A stretch of DNA of 64,000 nt. Origin: Limnoperna fortunei. Its lineage: Eukaryota > Mollusca > Bivalvia > Mytilida > Modiolidae. The notes below the pieces were generated by a model. It was not told the origin of the DNA. It saw only the letters and a program-made list of their open reading frames with translations, and ran no database searches. Where the stretch lies: assembly GCA_944474755.1 (NCBI GenBank), contig OX104113.1, positions 64,190,074 through 64,254,073 on the forward strand. The letters are read 5' to 3'. Position numbers and translations under genes: made by a program. Of the stretch, positions 44,134 to 55,217 are shown in pieces; within the stretch, counting starts at the first letter, position 1, and every line of letters begins with the position of its first letter.

Positions 44134-44466
44134 ATGAAAGCCAAAGTACAACAAAGATGCAGCAATAAGAGGTCTACACTGGTAGACAACGAGAAACGCT
44201 TTAAAAGAGCTTGTGAACAGATTGTACAGCTAAACTATTCCTTAGATGCTCTTCAACAGAGATATAACAAAGCTAATCAGGACAACCACAAGTCGTTCAG
44301 ATATTCACTTCGTCTACGTATAGCTGTCGTGGACGGCATGCGAAACATGTACTACGACTATGCCCATAAGAAAGCGGAGGCTATAGCTGAACTCAGACAG
44401 GAACTGTTTGGAGAAGTAGTTGACATCGTAGCTGATGAACTTTCAGACATCGAGATGTACGATTAA
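44134..44466 (+). CDS. Array gene copy 4
   Basis: Full 110 codons with S19N and K48N relative to copy 12. K48N is shared only with copy 6, part of the evidence that copies 4-5 and 6-7 are a duplicated pair (2445-bp offset). It is the first copy from the left with both the strong TATATAAT (44056) and the consensus stem-loop (44497-44512). Confidence 0.88.
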   Translation: MKAKVQQRCSNKRSTLVDNEKRFKRACEQIVQLNYSLDALQQRYNKANQDNHKSFRYSLRLRIAVVDGMRNMYYDYAHKKAEAIAELRQELFGEVVDIVADELSDIEMYD

Positions 44467-44496
44467 AGTTTGATGATGAAGAACGCTTCTAAAAAC

Positions 44497-44512
44497 GGTT
44501 CTTTTCAGAGCC
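44497..44512 (+). terminator. Histone mRNA-type 3' stem-loop, copy 4 (consensus form)
   Basis: GGTTCT-TTTC-AGAGCC, a 6-bp stem with one U-G pair and a UUUC loop, is flanked by AAAAAC upstream and ACACACA downstream, 30 nt after the stop codon. It matches the replication-dependent histone stem-loop bound by SLBP except for one stem base (histones usually GGCTCT or GGYYCT). The same form is seen at 46942, 49391, 50630, 51868, 53105, 54343, 55581, 56819, 58057, 59295, 60533, 61771 and 63009. No polyA signal lies between stop and stem-loop. Confidence 0.88.
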
Positions 44513-44524
44513 ACACACATTTTT

Positions 44525-44535
44525 CAAAAAGAATC
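44525..44535 (+). promoter_or_regulatory. Candidate histone downstream element (U7 snRNA site), copy 4
   Basis: CAAAAAGAATC begins 13 nt after the stem-loop. Its purine-rich character and position fit the element that pairs with U7 snRNA to direct cleavage a few bases after the stem. It sits at ATG+391 in the other copies. Copy 11 reads CAGAAAGAATC, closer to the CAAGAAAGA form known from histone genes. Confidence 0.65.
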
Positions 44536-45267
44536 TATATTGTTGTTAAAAATTCTCCAACGAGTGCCATTTTACTCCTCTTATATAATTTAGTGTTCCA
44601 CGGAAAAAAATAATTTACAAGAATAGTATTTGTAAGAAAAATCAAATCTTCAACAAATTTTAATTAGAATTCCACAATTTCGCTTTTTGGTTCCATTTTT
44701 AAATTATAGATTATCAACAGTATCGTAAATCTTAATTATATAAATTCGCACATATTGCATAATTTTCTTGTTGTCAAAAGGTCCTTAAAGTACTACATGC
44801 GAATAAAGTACAGGAAAATTAAAATTTAGGTCGGTCATTGTATAATTACGTAAATCAGAGTATTTGGTCAACATTTGAACAAAATTGTTTTCTCATGCGT
44901 TTTTGGTTTCAAATCTACCCAATTGTCATTTTCTATTAAAATGAGGTCATTCCACTAATAATTTGCGCTTTATAAAAAATGCATTTCTTCTTTTTTATCT
45001 AGCATTTTCGGTATATCTAAAAAAACATCTATTGCGTGTGTTTTATCTATTTTTATAATGATTTTTTTATGTGAAATATGTATTCCTTGAAACAATAATT
45101 AAATCAAATTGTTAATTGTTTGACAAATACCCGTTGATTAATTAAGAAAGGGGTTTGACAATTAACACAAGCTGACGACACGAGACAGTTTTGACAATGG
45201 ACTCGTGTTTTACTCTCCCATGACAATCCTTTCTCAATTTCAGGTGTGTCAAAATGAGAGGTGGATG
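44536..45267. other. Intergenic spacer of the array unit (representative)
   Basis: About 730 bp of AT-rich sequence per unit with no gene on either strand that I can support. The last 150 bp before the TATA box ('gacgacacgagacagttttg', 'ctcctatgacaatcctttct', 'caggtgtgtcaaaatgagag') is the most uniform part and is the likely promoter. Minus-strand frames here are by-products. Spacers before copies 5 and 7 carry the deletions that give the 1212-bp steps. Confidence 0.6.
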
Positions 45268-45345
45268 TATATAATCAGCCAGGTCATCGTTGATGTTCAG
45301 AACTTGTTTCAACTCCAATAGTGCTAACACATCGAAATCAACACA

Positions 45346-45678
45346 ATGAAAGCCAAAGTACAACAAAGATGCAGCAACAAGAGGTCTACACTGGTAGACA
45401 ACGAGAAACGCTTTAAAAGAGCTTGTGAACAGATTGTACAGCTAAACTATTCCTTAGATGCTCTTCAACAGAGATATAACAAAGCTAAGCAGGACAATCA
45501 CAAGTCGTTCAGATATTCACTTCGTCTACGTATAGCTGTCGTGGACGGCATGCGAAACATGTACTACGACTATGCCCATAAGAAAGCGGAGGCTATAGCT
45601 GAACTCAGACAGGAACTGTTTGGAGAAGTAGTTGACATCGTAGCTGATGAACTTTCAGACATCGAGATGTACGATTAA
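45346..45678 (+). CDS. Array gene copy 5
   Basis: 110 codons with S19N only. TATA box at 45268. The stem-loop at 45709-45724 begins AGTTCT, so the closing G-C pair is lost. The upstream spacer lacks part of the 'attcgacgtccttaaag' block and the 'aaactcaattact' block, giving a 1212-bp unit. Confidence 0.87.
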   Translation: MKAKVQQRCSNKRSTLVDNEKRFKRACEQIVQLNYSLDALQQRYNKAKQDNHKSFRYSLRLRIAVVDGMRNMYYDYAHKKAEAIAELRQELFGEVVDIVADELSDIEMYD

Positions 45679-45708
45679 AGTTTGATGATGAAGAACGCTT
45701 CTAAAAAG

Positions 45709-45724
45709 AGTTCTTTTCAGAGCC
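45709..45724 (+). terminator. Stem-loop variant lacking the closing base pair, copy 5
   Basis: AGTTCT-TTTC-AGAGCC with an A-C mismatch at the base and GAG replacing CGG in the flank. The same variant is found in copy 7, consistent with the dimer duplication. Confidence 0.8.
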
Positions 45725-46578
45725 ACACACATTTTTCAAAAAGAATCTATATTGTTGTTAAAAATTCTCCAACGAGTGCCATTTTACTCCTCTTATATAA
45801 TTTAGTGTTCCACGGAAAAAAATAATTTACAAGAATAGTATTTGTAGGAAAAATCAAATCTTCAACAAATTTTAATTAGAATTCCACAATTTCGCTTTTT
45901 GGTTTCATTTTTAAATTATAGATTATCAACAGTATCGTAAATCTTAATTATATAAATTCGCACATATTGCATAATTTTCTTGTTGTCAAAAGGTCCTTAA
46001 AATTCGACGTCCTTAAAGGACAACATGTGAATCAAGTACAGGAAAATTAAAATTTAGTTAGGTCATTGTATAATTAGGTAAATCCGAGTATTTGGTCAAC
46101 ATTTGAACAAAATTGTTTTCTCATGCGTTTTTGGTTTCAAATCTACCCAATTGTCATTTTCTATTAAAAGAAGTCATTCCACTAATAATTTGCGCTTTAT
46201 ATAAAATGCATATCTTTTTTTAGCTAGCATTTTCTGTATATCTAAAAACATCTATTGCGTGTGTTTTATCTATTATAATAAAAATCTTTTTATGTGAAAT
46301 ATGTATTCCTTGAAACAATAATTAAATCAAATTGTTAATTGTTTGACAAATACCCGTTGATTAATTAACAAAGGGGTTTGACAATTAACACAAGCTGACG
46401 ACACGAGACAGTTTTGACAATGGACTCGTGTTTTAAACTCAATTACTCTCCTATGACAATCCTTTCTCAATTTCAGGTGTGTCAAAATGAGAGGTGGATG
46501 TATATAATCAGCCAGGTCATCGTTGATGTTCAGAACTTGTTTCAACTCCAATAGTGCTAACACATCGAAATCAACACA

Positions 46579-46911
46579 ATGAAAGCCAAAGTACAACAAA
46601 GATGCAGCAATAAGAGGTCTACACTGGTAGACAGCGAGAAACGCTTTAAAAGAGCTTGTGAACAGATTGTACAGCTAAACTATTCCTTAGATGCTCTTCA
46701 ACAGAGATGTAACAAAGCTAATCAGGACAACCACAAGTCGTTCAGATATTCACTTCGTCTACGTATAGCTGTCGTGGACGGCATGCGAAACATGTACTAC
46801 GACTATGCCCATAAGAAAGCGGAGGCTATAGCTGAACTCAGACAGGAACTGTTTGGAGAAGTAGTTGACATCGTAGCTGATGAACTTTCAGACATCGAGA
46901 TGTACGATTAA
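46579..46911 (+). CDS. Array gene copy 6
   Basis: 110 codons with Y44C and K48N. Y44 is a predicted core position of the first helix, so Cys there may matter. TATA 46501, stem-loop 46942-46957 (consensus). Confidence 0.86.
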   Translation: MKAKVQQRCSNKRSTLVDSEKRFKRACEQIVQLNYSLDALQQRCNKANQDNHKSFRYSLRLRIAVVDGMRNMYYDYAHKKAEAIAELRQELFGEVVDIVADELSDIEMYD

Positions 46912-47790
46912 AGTTTGATGATGAAGAACGCTTCTAAAAACGGTTCTTTTCAGAGCCACACACATTTTTCAAAAAGAATCTATATTGTTGTTAAAAATTC
47001 TCCAACGAGTGCCATTTTACTCCTCTTATATAATTTAGTGTTCCACGGAAAAAAATAATTTACAAGAATAGTATTTGTAAGAAAAATCAAATCTTCAACA
47101 AATTTTAATTAGAATTCCACAATTTCGCTTTTTGGTTCCATTTTTAAATTATAGATTATCAACAGTATCGTAAATCTTAATTATATAAATTCGCACATAT
47201 TGCATAATTTTCTTGTTGTCAAAAGGTCCTTAAAGTACTACATGCGAATAAAGTACAGGAAAATTAAAATTTAGGTCGGTCATTGTATAATTACGTAAAT
47301 CAGAGTATTTGGTCAACATTTGAACAAAATTGTTTTCTCATGCGTTTTTGGTTTCAAATCCACCCAATTGTCATTTTCTATTAAAATGAGGTCATTCCAC
47401 TAATAATTTGCGCTTTATAAAAAATGCATTTCTTCTTTTTTATCTAGCATTTTCGGTATATCTAAAAAAACATCTATTGCGTGTGTTTTATCTATTTTTA
47501 TAATGATCTTTTTATGTGAAATATGTATTCCTTGAAACAATAATTAAATCAAATTGTTAATTGTTTGACAAATACCCGTTGATTAATTAAGAAAGGGGTT
47601 TGACAATTAACACAAGCTGACGACACGAGACAGTTTTGACAATGGACTCGTGTTTTACTCTCCCATGACAATCCTTTCTCAATTTCAGGTGTGTCAAAAT
47701 GAGAGGTGGATGTATATAATCAGCCAGGTCATCGTTGATGTTCAGAACTTGTTTCAACTCCAATAGTGCTAACACATCGAAATCAACACA

Positions 47791-48123
47791 ATGAAAGCCA
47801 AAGTACAACAAAGATGCAGCAACAAGAGGTCTACACTGGTAGACAGCGAGAAACGCTTTAAAAGAGCTTGTGAACAGATTGTACAGCTAAACTATTCCTT
47901 AGATGCTCTTCAACAGAGATATAACAAAGCTAAGCAGGACAATCACAAGTCGTTCAGATATTCACTTCGTCTACGTATAGCTGTCGTGGACGGCATGCGA
48001 AACATGTACTACGACTATGCCCATAAGAAAGCGGAGGCTATAGCTGAACTCAGACAGGAACTGTTTGGAGAAGTAGTTGACATCGTAGCTGATGAACTTT
48101 CAGACATCGAGATGTACGATTAA
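47791..48123 (+). CDS. Array gene copy 7
   Basis: The protein is identical to the consensus. TATA 47713. The stem-loop at 48154-48169 has the AGTTCT variant, as in copy 5. Confidence 0.88.
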   Translation: MKAKVQQRCSNKRSTLVDSEKRFKRACEQIVQLNYSLDALQQRYNKAKQDNHKSFRYSLRLRIAVVDGMRNMYYDYAHKKAEAIAELRQELFGEVVDIVADELSDIEMYD

Positions 48124-48153
48124 AGTTTGATGATGAAGAACGCTTCTAAAAAG

Positions 48154-48169
48154 AGTTCTTTTCAGAGCC
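48154..48169 (+). terminator. Stem-loop variant lacking the closing base pair, copy 7
   Basis: Same A-C mismatch and flank change as copy 5, exactly 2445 bp downstream of it. Confidence 0.8.
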
Positions 48170-49027
48170 ACACACATTTTTCAAAAAGAATCTATATTGT
48201 TGCTAAAAATTCTCCAACGAGTGCCATTTTACTCCTCTTATATAATTTAGTGTTCCACGGAAAAAAATAATTTACAAGAATAGTATTTGTAGGAAAAATC
48301 AAATCTTCAACAAATTTTAATTAGAATTCCACAATTTCGCTTTTTGGTTCCATTTTTAAATTATAGATTATCAACAGTATCGTAAATCTTAATTATATAA
48401 ATTCGCACATATTGCATAATTTTCTTGTTGTCAAAAGGTCCTTAAAATTCGACGTCCTTAAAGTACTACATGCGAATAAAGTACAGGAAAATTAAAATTT
48501 AGGTCGGTCATTGTATAATTACGTAAATCAGAGTATTTGGTCAACATTTGAACAAAATTGTTTTCTCGTGCGTTTTTGGTTCCAAATCCACCCAATTGTC
48601 ATTTTCTATTAAAATGAGGTCATTCCACTAATAATTTGCGCTTTATAAAAAATGCATTTCTTCTTTTTTATCTAGCATTTTCGGTATATCTAAAAAACAT
48701 CTATTGCGTGTGTTTTATCTATTTTAATAATGATCTTTTTATGTGAAATATGTATTCCTTGAAACAATAATTAAATCAAATTGTTAATTGTTTGACAAAT
48801 ACCCGTTGATTAATTAACAAAGGAGTTTGACAATTAACACAAGCTGACGACACGAGACAGTTTTGACAATGGACTCGTGTTTTAAACTCAATTACTCTCC
48901 TATGACAATCCTTTCTCAATTTCAGGTGTGTCAAAATGAGAGGTGGATGTATATAATCAGCCAGGTCATCGTTGATGTTCAGAACTTGTTTCAACTCCAA
49001 TAGTGCTAACACATCGAAATCAACACA

Positions 49028-49360
49028 ATGAAAGCCAAAGTACAACAAAGATGCAGCAATAAGAGGTCTACACTGGTAGACAGCGAGAAACGCTTTAAAA
49101 GAGCTTGTGAACAGATTGTACAGCTAAACTATTCCTTAGATGCTCTTCAACAGAGATATAACAAAGCTAAGCAGGACAATCACAAGTCGTTCAGATATTC
49201 ACTTCGTCTACGTATAGCTGTCGTGGACGGCATGCGAAACATGTACTACGACTATGCCCATAAGAAAGCGGAGGCTATAGCTGAACTCAGACAGGAACTG
49301 TTTGGAGAAGAAGTTGACATCGTAGCTGATGAACTTTCAGACATCGAGATGTACGATTAA
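49028..49360 (+). CDS. Array gene copy 8
   Basis: 110 codons with V95E in the C-terminal hydrophobic stretch. TATA 48950, stem-loop 49391-49406. Downstream, 'attgtttggtaaaaa' differs from the usual 'attgttgttaaaaa', a private marker of this unit. Confidence 0.86.
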   Translation: MKAKVQQRCSNKRSTLVDSEKRFKRACEQIVQLNYSLDALQQRYNKAKQDNHKSFRYSLRLRIAVVDGMRNMYYDYAHKKAEAIAELRQELFGEEVDIVADELSDIEMYD

Positions 49361-50266
49361 AGTTTGATGATGAAGAACGCTTCTAAAAACGGTTCTTTTC
49401 AGAGCCACACACATTTTTCAAAAAGAATCTATATTGTTTGGTAAAAATTCTCCAACGAGTGCCATTTTACTCCTCTTATATAATTTAGTGTTCCACGGAA
49501 AAAAATAATTTACAAGAATAGTATTTGTAAGAAAAATCAAATCTTCAACAAATTTTAATTAGAATTCCACAATTTCGCTTTTTGGTTTCATTTTTAAATT
49601 ATAGATTATCAACAGTATCGTAAATCTTAATTATATAAATTCGCACATATTGCATAATTTTCTTGTTGTCAAAAGGTCCTTAACATTCGACGTCCTTAAA
49701 GTACTACATGCGAATAAAGTACAGGAAAATTAAAATTTAGGTCGGTCATTGTATAATTACGTAAATCAGAGTATTTGGTCAACATTTGAACAAAATTGTT
49801 TTCTCATGCGTTTTTGGTTTCAAATCTACCCAATTGTCATTTTCTATTAAAATGAGGTCATTCCACTAATAATTTGCGCTTTATAAAAAATGCATTTCTT
49901 CTTTTTTATCTAGCATTTTCGGTATATCTAAAAAAACATCTATTGCGTGTGTTTTATCTATTTTAATAATGATCTTTTTATGTGAAATATGTATTCCTTG
50001 AAACAATATTTAAATCAAATTGTTAATTGTTTGACAAATACCCGTTGATTAATTAACAAAGGGGTTTGACAATTAACACAAGCTGACGACACGAGACAGT
50101 TTTGACAATGGACTCGTGTTTTAAACTCAATTACTCTCCTATGACAATCCTTTCTCAATTTCAGGTGTGTCAAAATGAGAGGTGGATGTATATAATCAGC
50201 CAGGTCATCGTTGATGTTCAGAACTTGTTTCAACTCCAATAGTGCTAACACATCGAAATCAACACA

Positions 50267-50599
50267 ATGAAAGCCAAAGTACAACAAAGATGCAGCAACA
50301 AGAGGTCTACACTGGTAGACAGCGAGAAACGCTTTAAAAGAGCTTGTGAACAGATTGTACAGCTAAACTATTCCTTAGATGCTCTTCAACAGAGATATAA
50401 CAAAGCTAAGCAGGACAATCACAAGTCGTTCAGATATTCACTTCGTCTACGTATAGCTGTCGTGGACGGCATGCGAAACATGTACTACGACTATGCCCAT
50501 AAGAAAGCGGAGGCTATAGCTGAACTCAGACAGGAACTGTTTGGAGAAGTAATTGACATCGTAGCTGATGAACATTCAGACATCGAGATGTACGATTAA
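50267..50599 (+). CDS. Array gene copy 9
   Basis: 110 codons with V96I and L103H, both shared with copy 10. TATA 50189, stem-loop 50630-50645. Confidence 0.87.
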   Translation: MKAKVQQRCSNKRSTLVDSEKRFKRACEQIVQLNYSLDALQQRYNKAKQDNHKSFRYSLRLRIAVVDGMRNMYYDYAHKKAEAIAELRQELFGEVIDIVADEHSDIEMYD

Positions 50600-51504
50600 A
50601 GTTTGATGATGAAGAACGCTTCTAAAAACGGTTCTTTTCAGAGCCACACACATTTTTCAAAAAGAATCTATATTGTTGTTAAAAATTCTCCAACGAGTGC
50701 CATTTTACTCCTCTTATATAATTTAGTGTTCCACGGAAAAAAATAATTTACAAGAATAGTATTTGTAGGAAAAATCAAATCTTCAACAAATTTTAATTAG
50801 AATTCCACAATTTCGCTTTTTGGTTCCATTTTTAAATTATAGATTATCAACAGTATCGTAAATCTTAATTATATAAATTCGCACATATTGCATAATTTTC
50901 TTGTTGTCAAAAGGTCCTTAAAATTCGACGTCCTTAAAGTACTACATGCGAATAAAGTACAGGAAAATTAAAATTTAGGTCGGTCATTGTATAATTACGC
51001 AAATCAGAGTATTTGGTCAACATTTGAACAAAATTGTTTTCTCGTGCGTTTTTGGTTCCAAATCCACCCAATTGTCATTTTCTATTAAAATGAGGTCATT
51101 CCACTAATAATTTGCGCTTTATAAAAAATGCATTTCTTCTTTTTTATCTAGCATTTTCGGTATATCTAAAAAAACATCTATTGCGTGTGTTTTATCTATT
51201 TTAATAATGATCTTTTTATGTGAAATATGTATTCCTTGAAACAATAATTAAATCAAATTGTTAATTGTTTGACAAATACCCGTTGATTAATTAACAAAGG
51301 GGTTTGACAATTAACACAAGCTGACGACACGAGACAGTTTTGACAATGGACTCGTGTTTTAAACTCAATTACTCTCCTATGACAATCCTTTCTCAATTTC
51401 AGGTGTGTCAAAATGAGAGGTGCATGTATATAATCAGCCAGGTCATCGTTGATGTTCAGAACTTGTTTCAACTCCAATAGTGCTAACACATCGAAATCAA
51501 CACA

Positions 51505-51837
51505 ATGAAAGCCAAAGTACAACAAAGATGCAGCAACAAGAGGTCTACACTGGTAGACAGCGAGAAACGCTTTAAAAGAGCTTGTGAACAGATTGTACAG
51601 CTTAACTATTCCTTAGATGCTCTTCAACAGAGATATAACAAAGCTAAGCAGGACAATCACAAGTCGTTCAGATATTCACTTCGTCTACGTATAGCTGTCG
51701 TGGACGGCATGCGAAACATGTACTACGACTATGCCCATAAGAAAGCGGAGGCTATAGCTGAACTCAGACAGGAACTGTTTGGAGAAGTAATTGACATCGT
51801 AGCTGATGAACATTCAGACATCGAGATGTACGATTAA
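51505..51837 (+). CDS. Array gene copy 10
   Basis: Protein identical to copy 9 (V96I, L103H). One silent change (Leu33 CTT-type 'cagcttaac') separates them, so they are adjacent recent duplicates. TATA 51427, stem-loop 51868-51883. Confidence 0.87.
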   Translation: MKAKVQQRCSNKRSTLVDSEKRFKRACEQIVQLNYSLDALQQRYNKAKQDNHKSFRYSLRLRIAVVDGMRNMYYDYAHKKAEAIAELRQELFGEVIDIVADEHSDIEMYD

Positions 51838-52741
51838 AGTTTGATGATGAAGAACGCTTCTAAAAACGGTTCTTTTCAGAGCCACACACATTTTTCAAAA
51901 AGAATCTATATTGTTGTTAAAAATTCTCCAACGAGTGCCATTTTACTCCTCTTATATAATTTAGTGTTCCACAGAAAAAAATAATTTACAAGAATAGTAT
52001 TTGTAAGAAAAATCAAATCTTCAACAAATTTTAATTAGAATTCCACAATTTCGCTTTTTGGTTTCATTTTTAAATTATAGATTATCAACAGTATCGTAAA
52101 TCTTAATTATATAAATTCGCACATATTGCATAATTTTCTTGTTGTCAAAAGGTCCTTAAAATTCGACGTCCTTAAAGTACTACATGCGAATAAAGTACAG
52201 GAAAATTAAAATTTAGGTCGGTCATTGTATAATTACGCAAATCAGAGTATTTGGTCAACATTTGAACAAAATTGTTTTCTCGTGCGTTTTTGGTTCCAAA
52301 TCCACCCAATTGTCATTTTCTATTAAAATGAGGTCATTCCACTAATAATTTTCGCTTTATAAAAATGCATTTCTTCTTTTTTATCTAGCATTTTCGGTAT
52401 ATCTAAAAAAACATCTATTGCGTGTGTTTTATCTATTTTAATAATGATCTTTTTATGTGAAATATGTATTCCTTGAAACAATAATTAAATCAAATTGTTA
52501 ATTGTTTGACAAATACCCGTTGATTAATTAACAAAGGGGTTTGACAATTAACTCAATCTGACGACACGAGACAGTTTTGACAATGGACTCGTGTTTTAAA
52601 CTCAATTACTCTCCTATGACAATCCTTTCTCAATTTCAGGTGTGTCAAAATGAGAGGTGGATGTATATAATCAGCCAGGTCATCGTTGATGTTCAGAACT
52701 TGTTTCAACTCCAATAGTGCTAACACATCGAAATCAACACA

Positions 52742-53074
52742 ATGAAAGCCAAAGTACAACAAAGATGCAACAACAAGAGGTCTACACTGGTAGACAGCGA
52801 GAAACGCTTTAAAAGAGCTTGTGAACAGATTGTACAGCTAAACTATTCCTTAGATGCTCTTCAACAGAGATATAACAAAGCTAAGCACGACAATCACAAG
52901 TCGTTCAGATATTCACTTCGTCTACGTATAGCTGTCGTGGACGGCATGCGAAACATGTACTACGACTATGCCCATAAGAAAGCGGAGGCTATAGCTGAAC
53001 TCAGACAGGAACTGTTTGGAGAAGTAGTTGACATCGTAGCTGATGAACTTTCAGACATCGAGATGTACGATTAA
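52742..53074 (+). CDS. Array gene copy 11
   Basis: 110 codons with S10N and Q49H. TATA 52664, stem-loop 53105-53120. The downstream element is CAGAAAGAATC. Upstream, 'aactcaatctgacg' replaces 'aacacaagctgacg', a marker shared only with copy 13. Confidence 0.87.
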   Translation: MKAKVQQRCNNKRSTLVDSEKRFKRACEQIVQLNYSLDALQQRYNKAKHDNHKSFRYSLRLRIAVVDGMRNMYYDYAHKKAEAIAELRQELFGEVVDIVADELSDIEMYD

Positions 53075-53979
53075 AGTTTGATGATGAAGAACGCTTCTAA
53101 AAACGGTTCTTTTCAGAGCCACACACATTTTTCAGAAAGAATCTATATTGTTGTTAAAAATTCTCCAACGAGTGCCATTTTACTCCTCTTATATAATTTA
53201 GTGTTCCACGGAAAAAAATAATTTACAAGAATAGTATTTGTAGGAAAAATCAAATCTTCAACAAATTTTAATTAGAATTCCACAATTTCGCTTTTTGGTT
53301 CCATTTTTAAATTATAGATTATCAACAGTATCGTAAATCTTAATTATATAAATTCGCACATATTGCATAATTTTCTTGTTGTCAAAAGGTCCTTAAAATT
53401 CGACGTCCTTAAAGTACTACATGCGAATAAAGTACAGGAAAATTAAAATTTAGGTCGGTCATTGTATAATTACGTAAATCAGAGTATTTGGTCAACATTT
53501 GAACAAAATTGTTTTCTCGTGCGTTTTTGGTTCCAAATCCACCCAATTGTCATTTTCTATTAAAATGAGGTCATTCCACTAATAATTTGCGCTTTATTAA
53601 AAATGCATTTCTTCTTTTTTATCTAGCATTTTCGGTATATCTAAAAAAACATCTATTGCGTGTGTTTTATCTATTTTAATAATGATCTTTTTATGTGAAA
53701 TATGCATTCCTTGAAACAATAATTAAATCAAATTGTTTATTGTTTGACAAATACCCGTTGATTAATTAACAAAGGGGTTTGACAATTAACACAAGCTGAC
53801 GACACGAGACAGTTTTGACAATGGACTCGTGTTTTAAACTCAATTACTCTCCTATGACAATCCTTTCTCAATTTCAGGTGTGTCAAAATGAGAGGTGGAT
53901 GTATATAATCAGCCAGGTCATCGTTGATGTTCAGAACTTGTTTCAACTCCAATAGTGCTAACACATCGAAATCAACACA

Positions 53980-54312
53980 ATGAAAGCCAAAGTACAACAA
54001 AGATGCAGCAACAAGAGGTCTACACTGGTAGACAGCGAGAAACGCTTTAAAAGAGCTTGTGAACAGATTGTACAGCTAAACTATTCCTTAGATGCTCTTC
54101 AACAGAGATATAACAAAGCTAAGCAGGACAACCACAAGTCGTTCAGATATTCACTTCGTCTACGTATAGCTGTCGTGGACGGCATGCGAAACATGTACTA
54201 CGACTATGCCCATAAGAAAGCGGAGGCTATAGCTGAACTCAGACAGGAACTGTTTGGAGAAGTAGTTGACATCGTAGCTGATGAACTTTCAGACATCGAG
54301 ATGTACGATTAA
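53980..54312 (+). CDS. Array gene copy 12: consensus 110-residue helical protein, family unknown
   Basis: I do not recognise this protein. It begins MKAKVQQRCSNKRSTLVDSE. Residues 1-62 are strongly basic (Lys/Arg clusters at 2-4, 12-13, 21-25 and 43-48), while residues 90-110 are acidic (E90, E94, D97, D101, E102, D105, E107, D110). Positions 16, 19, 23, 26, 30, 33, 37, 40, 44 and 47 (L, S, F, A, I, L, L, L, Y, A) follow a 3-4 heptad pattern, so residues 16-47 should form a coiled coil. A second helix rich in Tyr (73, 74, 76) and Ala runs about 54-92. There are two Cys (9, 27), no signal peptide and no membrane segment. It is intronless, with TATA at 53902 and stem-loop at 54343-54358. Histone-type 3' processing suggests S-phase or germline/early-embryo expression. 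A histone fold is not evident. Copies 7 and 13-18 encode the identical protein. Confidence 0.88.
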   Translation: MKAKVQQRCSNKRSTLVDSEKRFKRACEQIVQLNYSLDALQQRYNKAKQDNHKSFRYSLRLRIAVVDGMRNMYYDYAHKKAEAIAELRQELFGEVVDIVADELSDIEMYD

Positions 54313-55217
54313 AGTTTGATGATGAAGAACGCTTCTAAAAACGGTTCTTTTCAGAGCCACACACATTTTTCAAAAAGAATCTATATTGTTGTTAAAAATT
54401 CTCCAACGAGTGCCATTTTACTCCTCTTATATAATTTAGTGTTCCACGGAAAAAAATAATTTACAAGAATAGTATTTGTAAGAAAAATCAAATCTTCAAC
54501 AAATTTTAATTAGAATTCCACAATTTCGCTTTTTGGTTTCATTTTTAAATTATAGATTATCAACAGTATCGTAAATCTTAATTATATAAATTCGCACATA
54601 TTGCATAATTTTCTTGTTGTCAAAAGGTCCTTAAAATTCGACGTCCTTAAAGTACTACATGCGAATAAAGTACAGGAAAATTAAAATTTAGGTCGGTCAT
54701 TGTATAATTACGTAAATCAGAGTATTTGGTCAACATTTGAACAAAATTGTTTTCTCGTGCGTTTTTGGTTCCAAATCCACCCAATTGTCATTTTCTATTA
54801 AAATGAGGTCATTCCACTAATAATTTCCGCTTTATAAAAAATGCATTTCTTCTTTTTTATCTAGTATTTTCGGTATATCTAAAAAAACATCTATTGCGTG
54901 TGTTTTATCTATTTTAATAATGATCTTTTTATGTGAAATATGTATTCCTTGAAACAATAATTAAATCAAATTGTTAATTGTTTTACAAATACCCGTTGAT
55001 TAATTAACAAAGGGGTTTGACAATTAACTCAATCTGACGACACGAGACAGTTTTGACAATGGACTCGTGTTTTAAACTCAATTACTCTCCTATGACAATC
55101 CTTTCTCAATTTCAGGTGTGTCAAAATGAGAGGTGGATGTATATAATCAGCCAGGTCATCGTTGATGTTCAGAACTTGTTTCAACTCCAATAGTGCTAAC
55201 ACATCGAAATCAACACA

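Noticed and set aside
43882..44154. Minus-strand frames of 69-90 codons recurring in nearly every array unit (here the copy 4 unit)
   Set aside because: They overlap the promoter and first codons of the plus-strand gene on the opposite strand. They stay open because the units are near-identical. Deletions before copies 5 and 7 shift the frame and substitutions truncate it at copies 11 and 13, with no sign of constraint.
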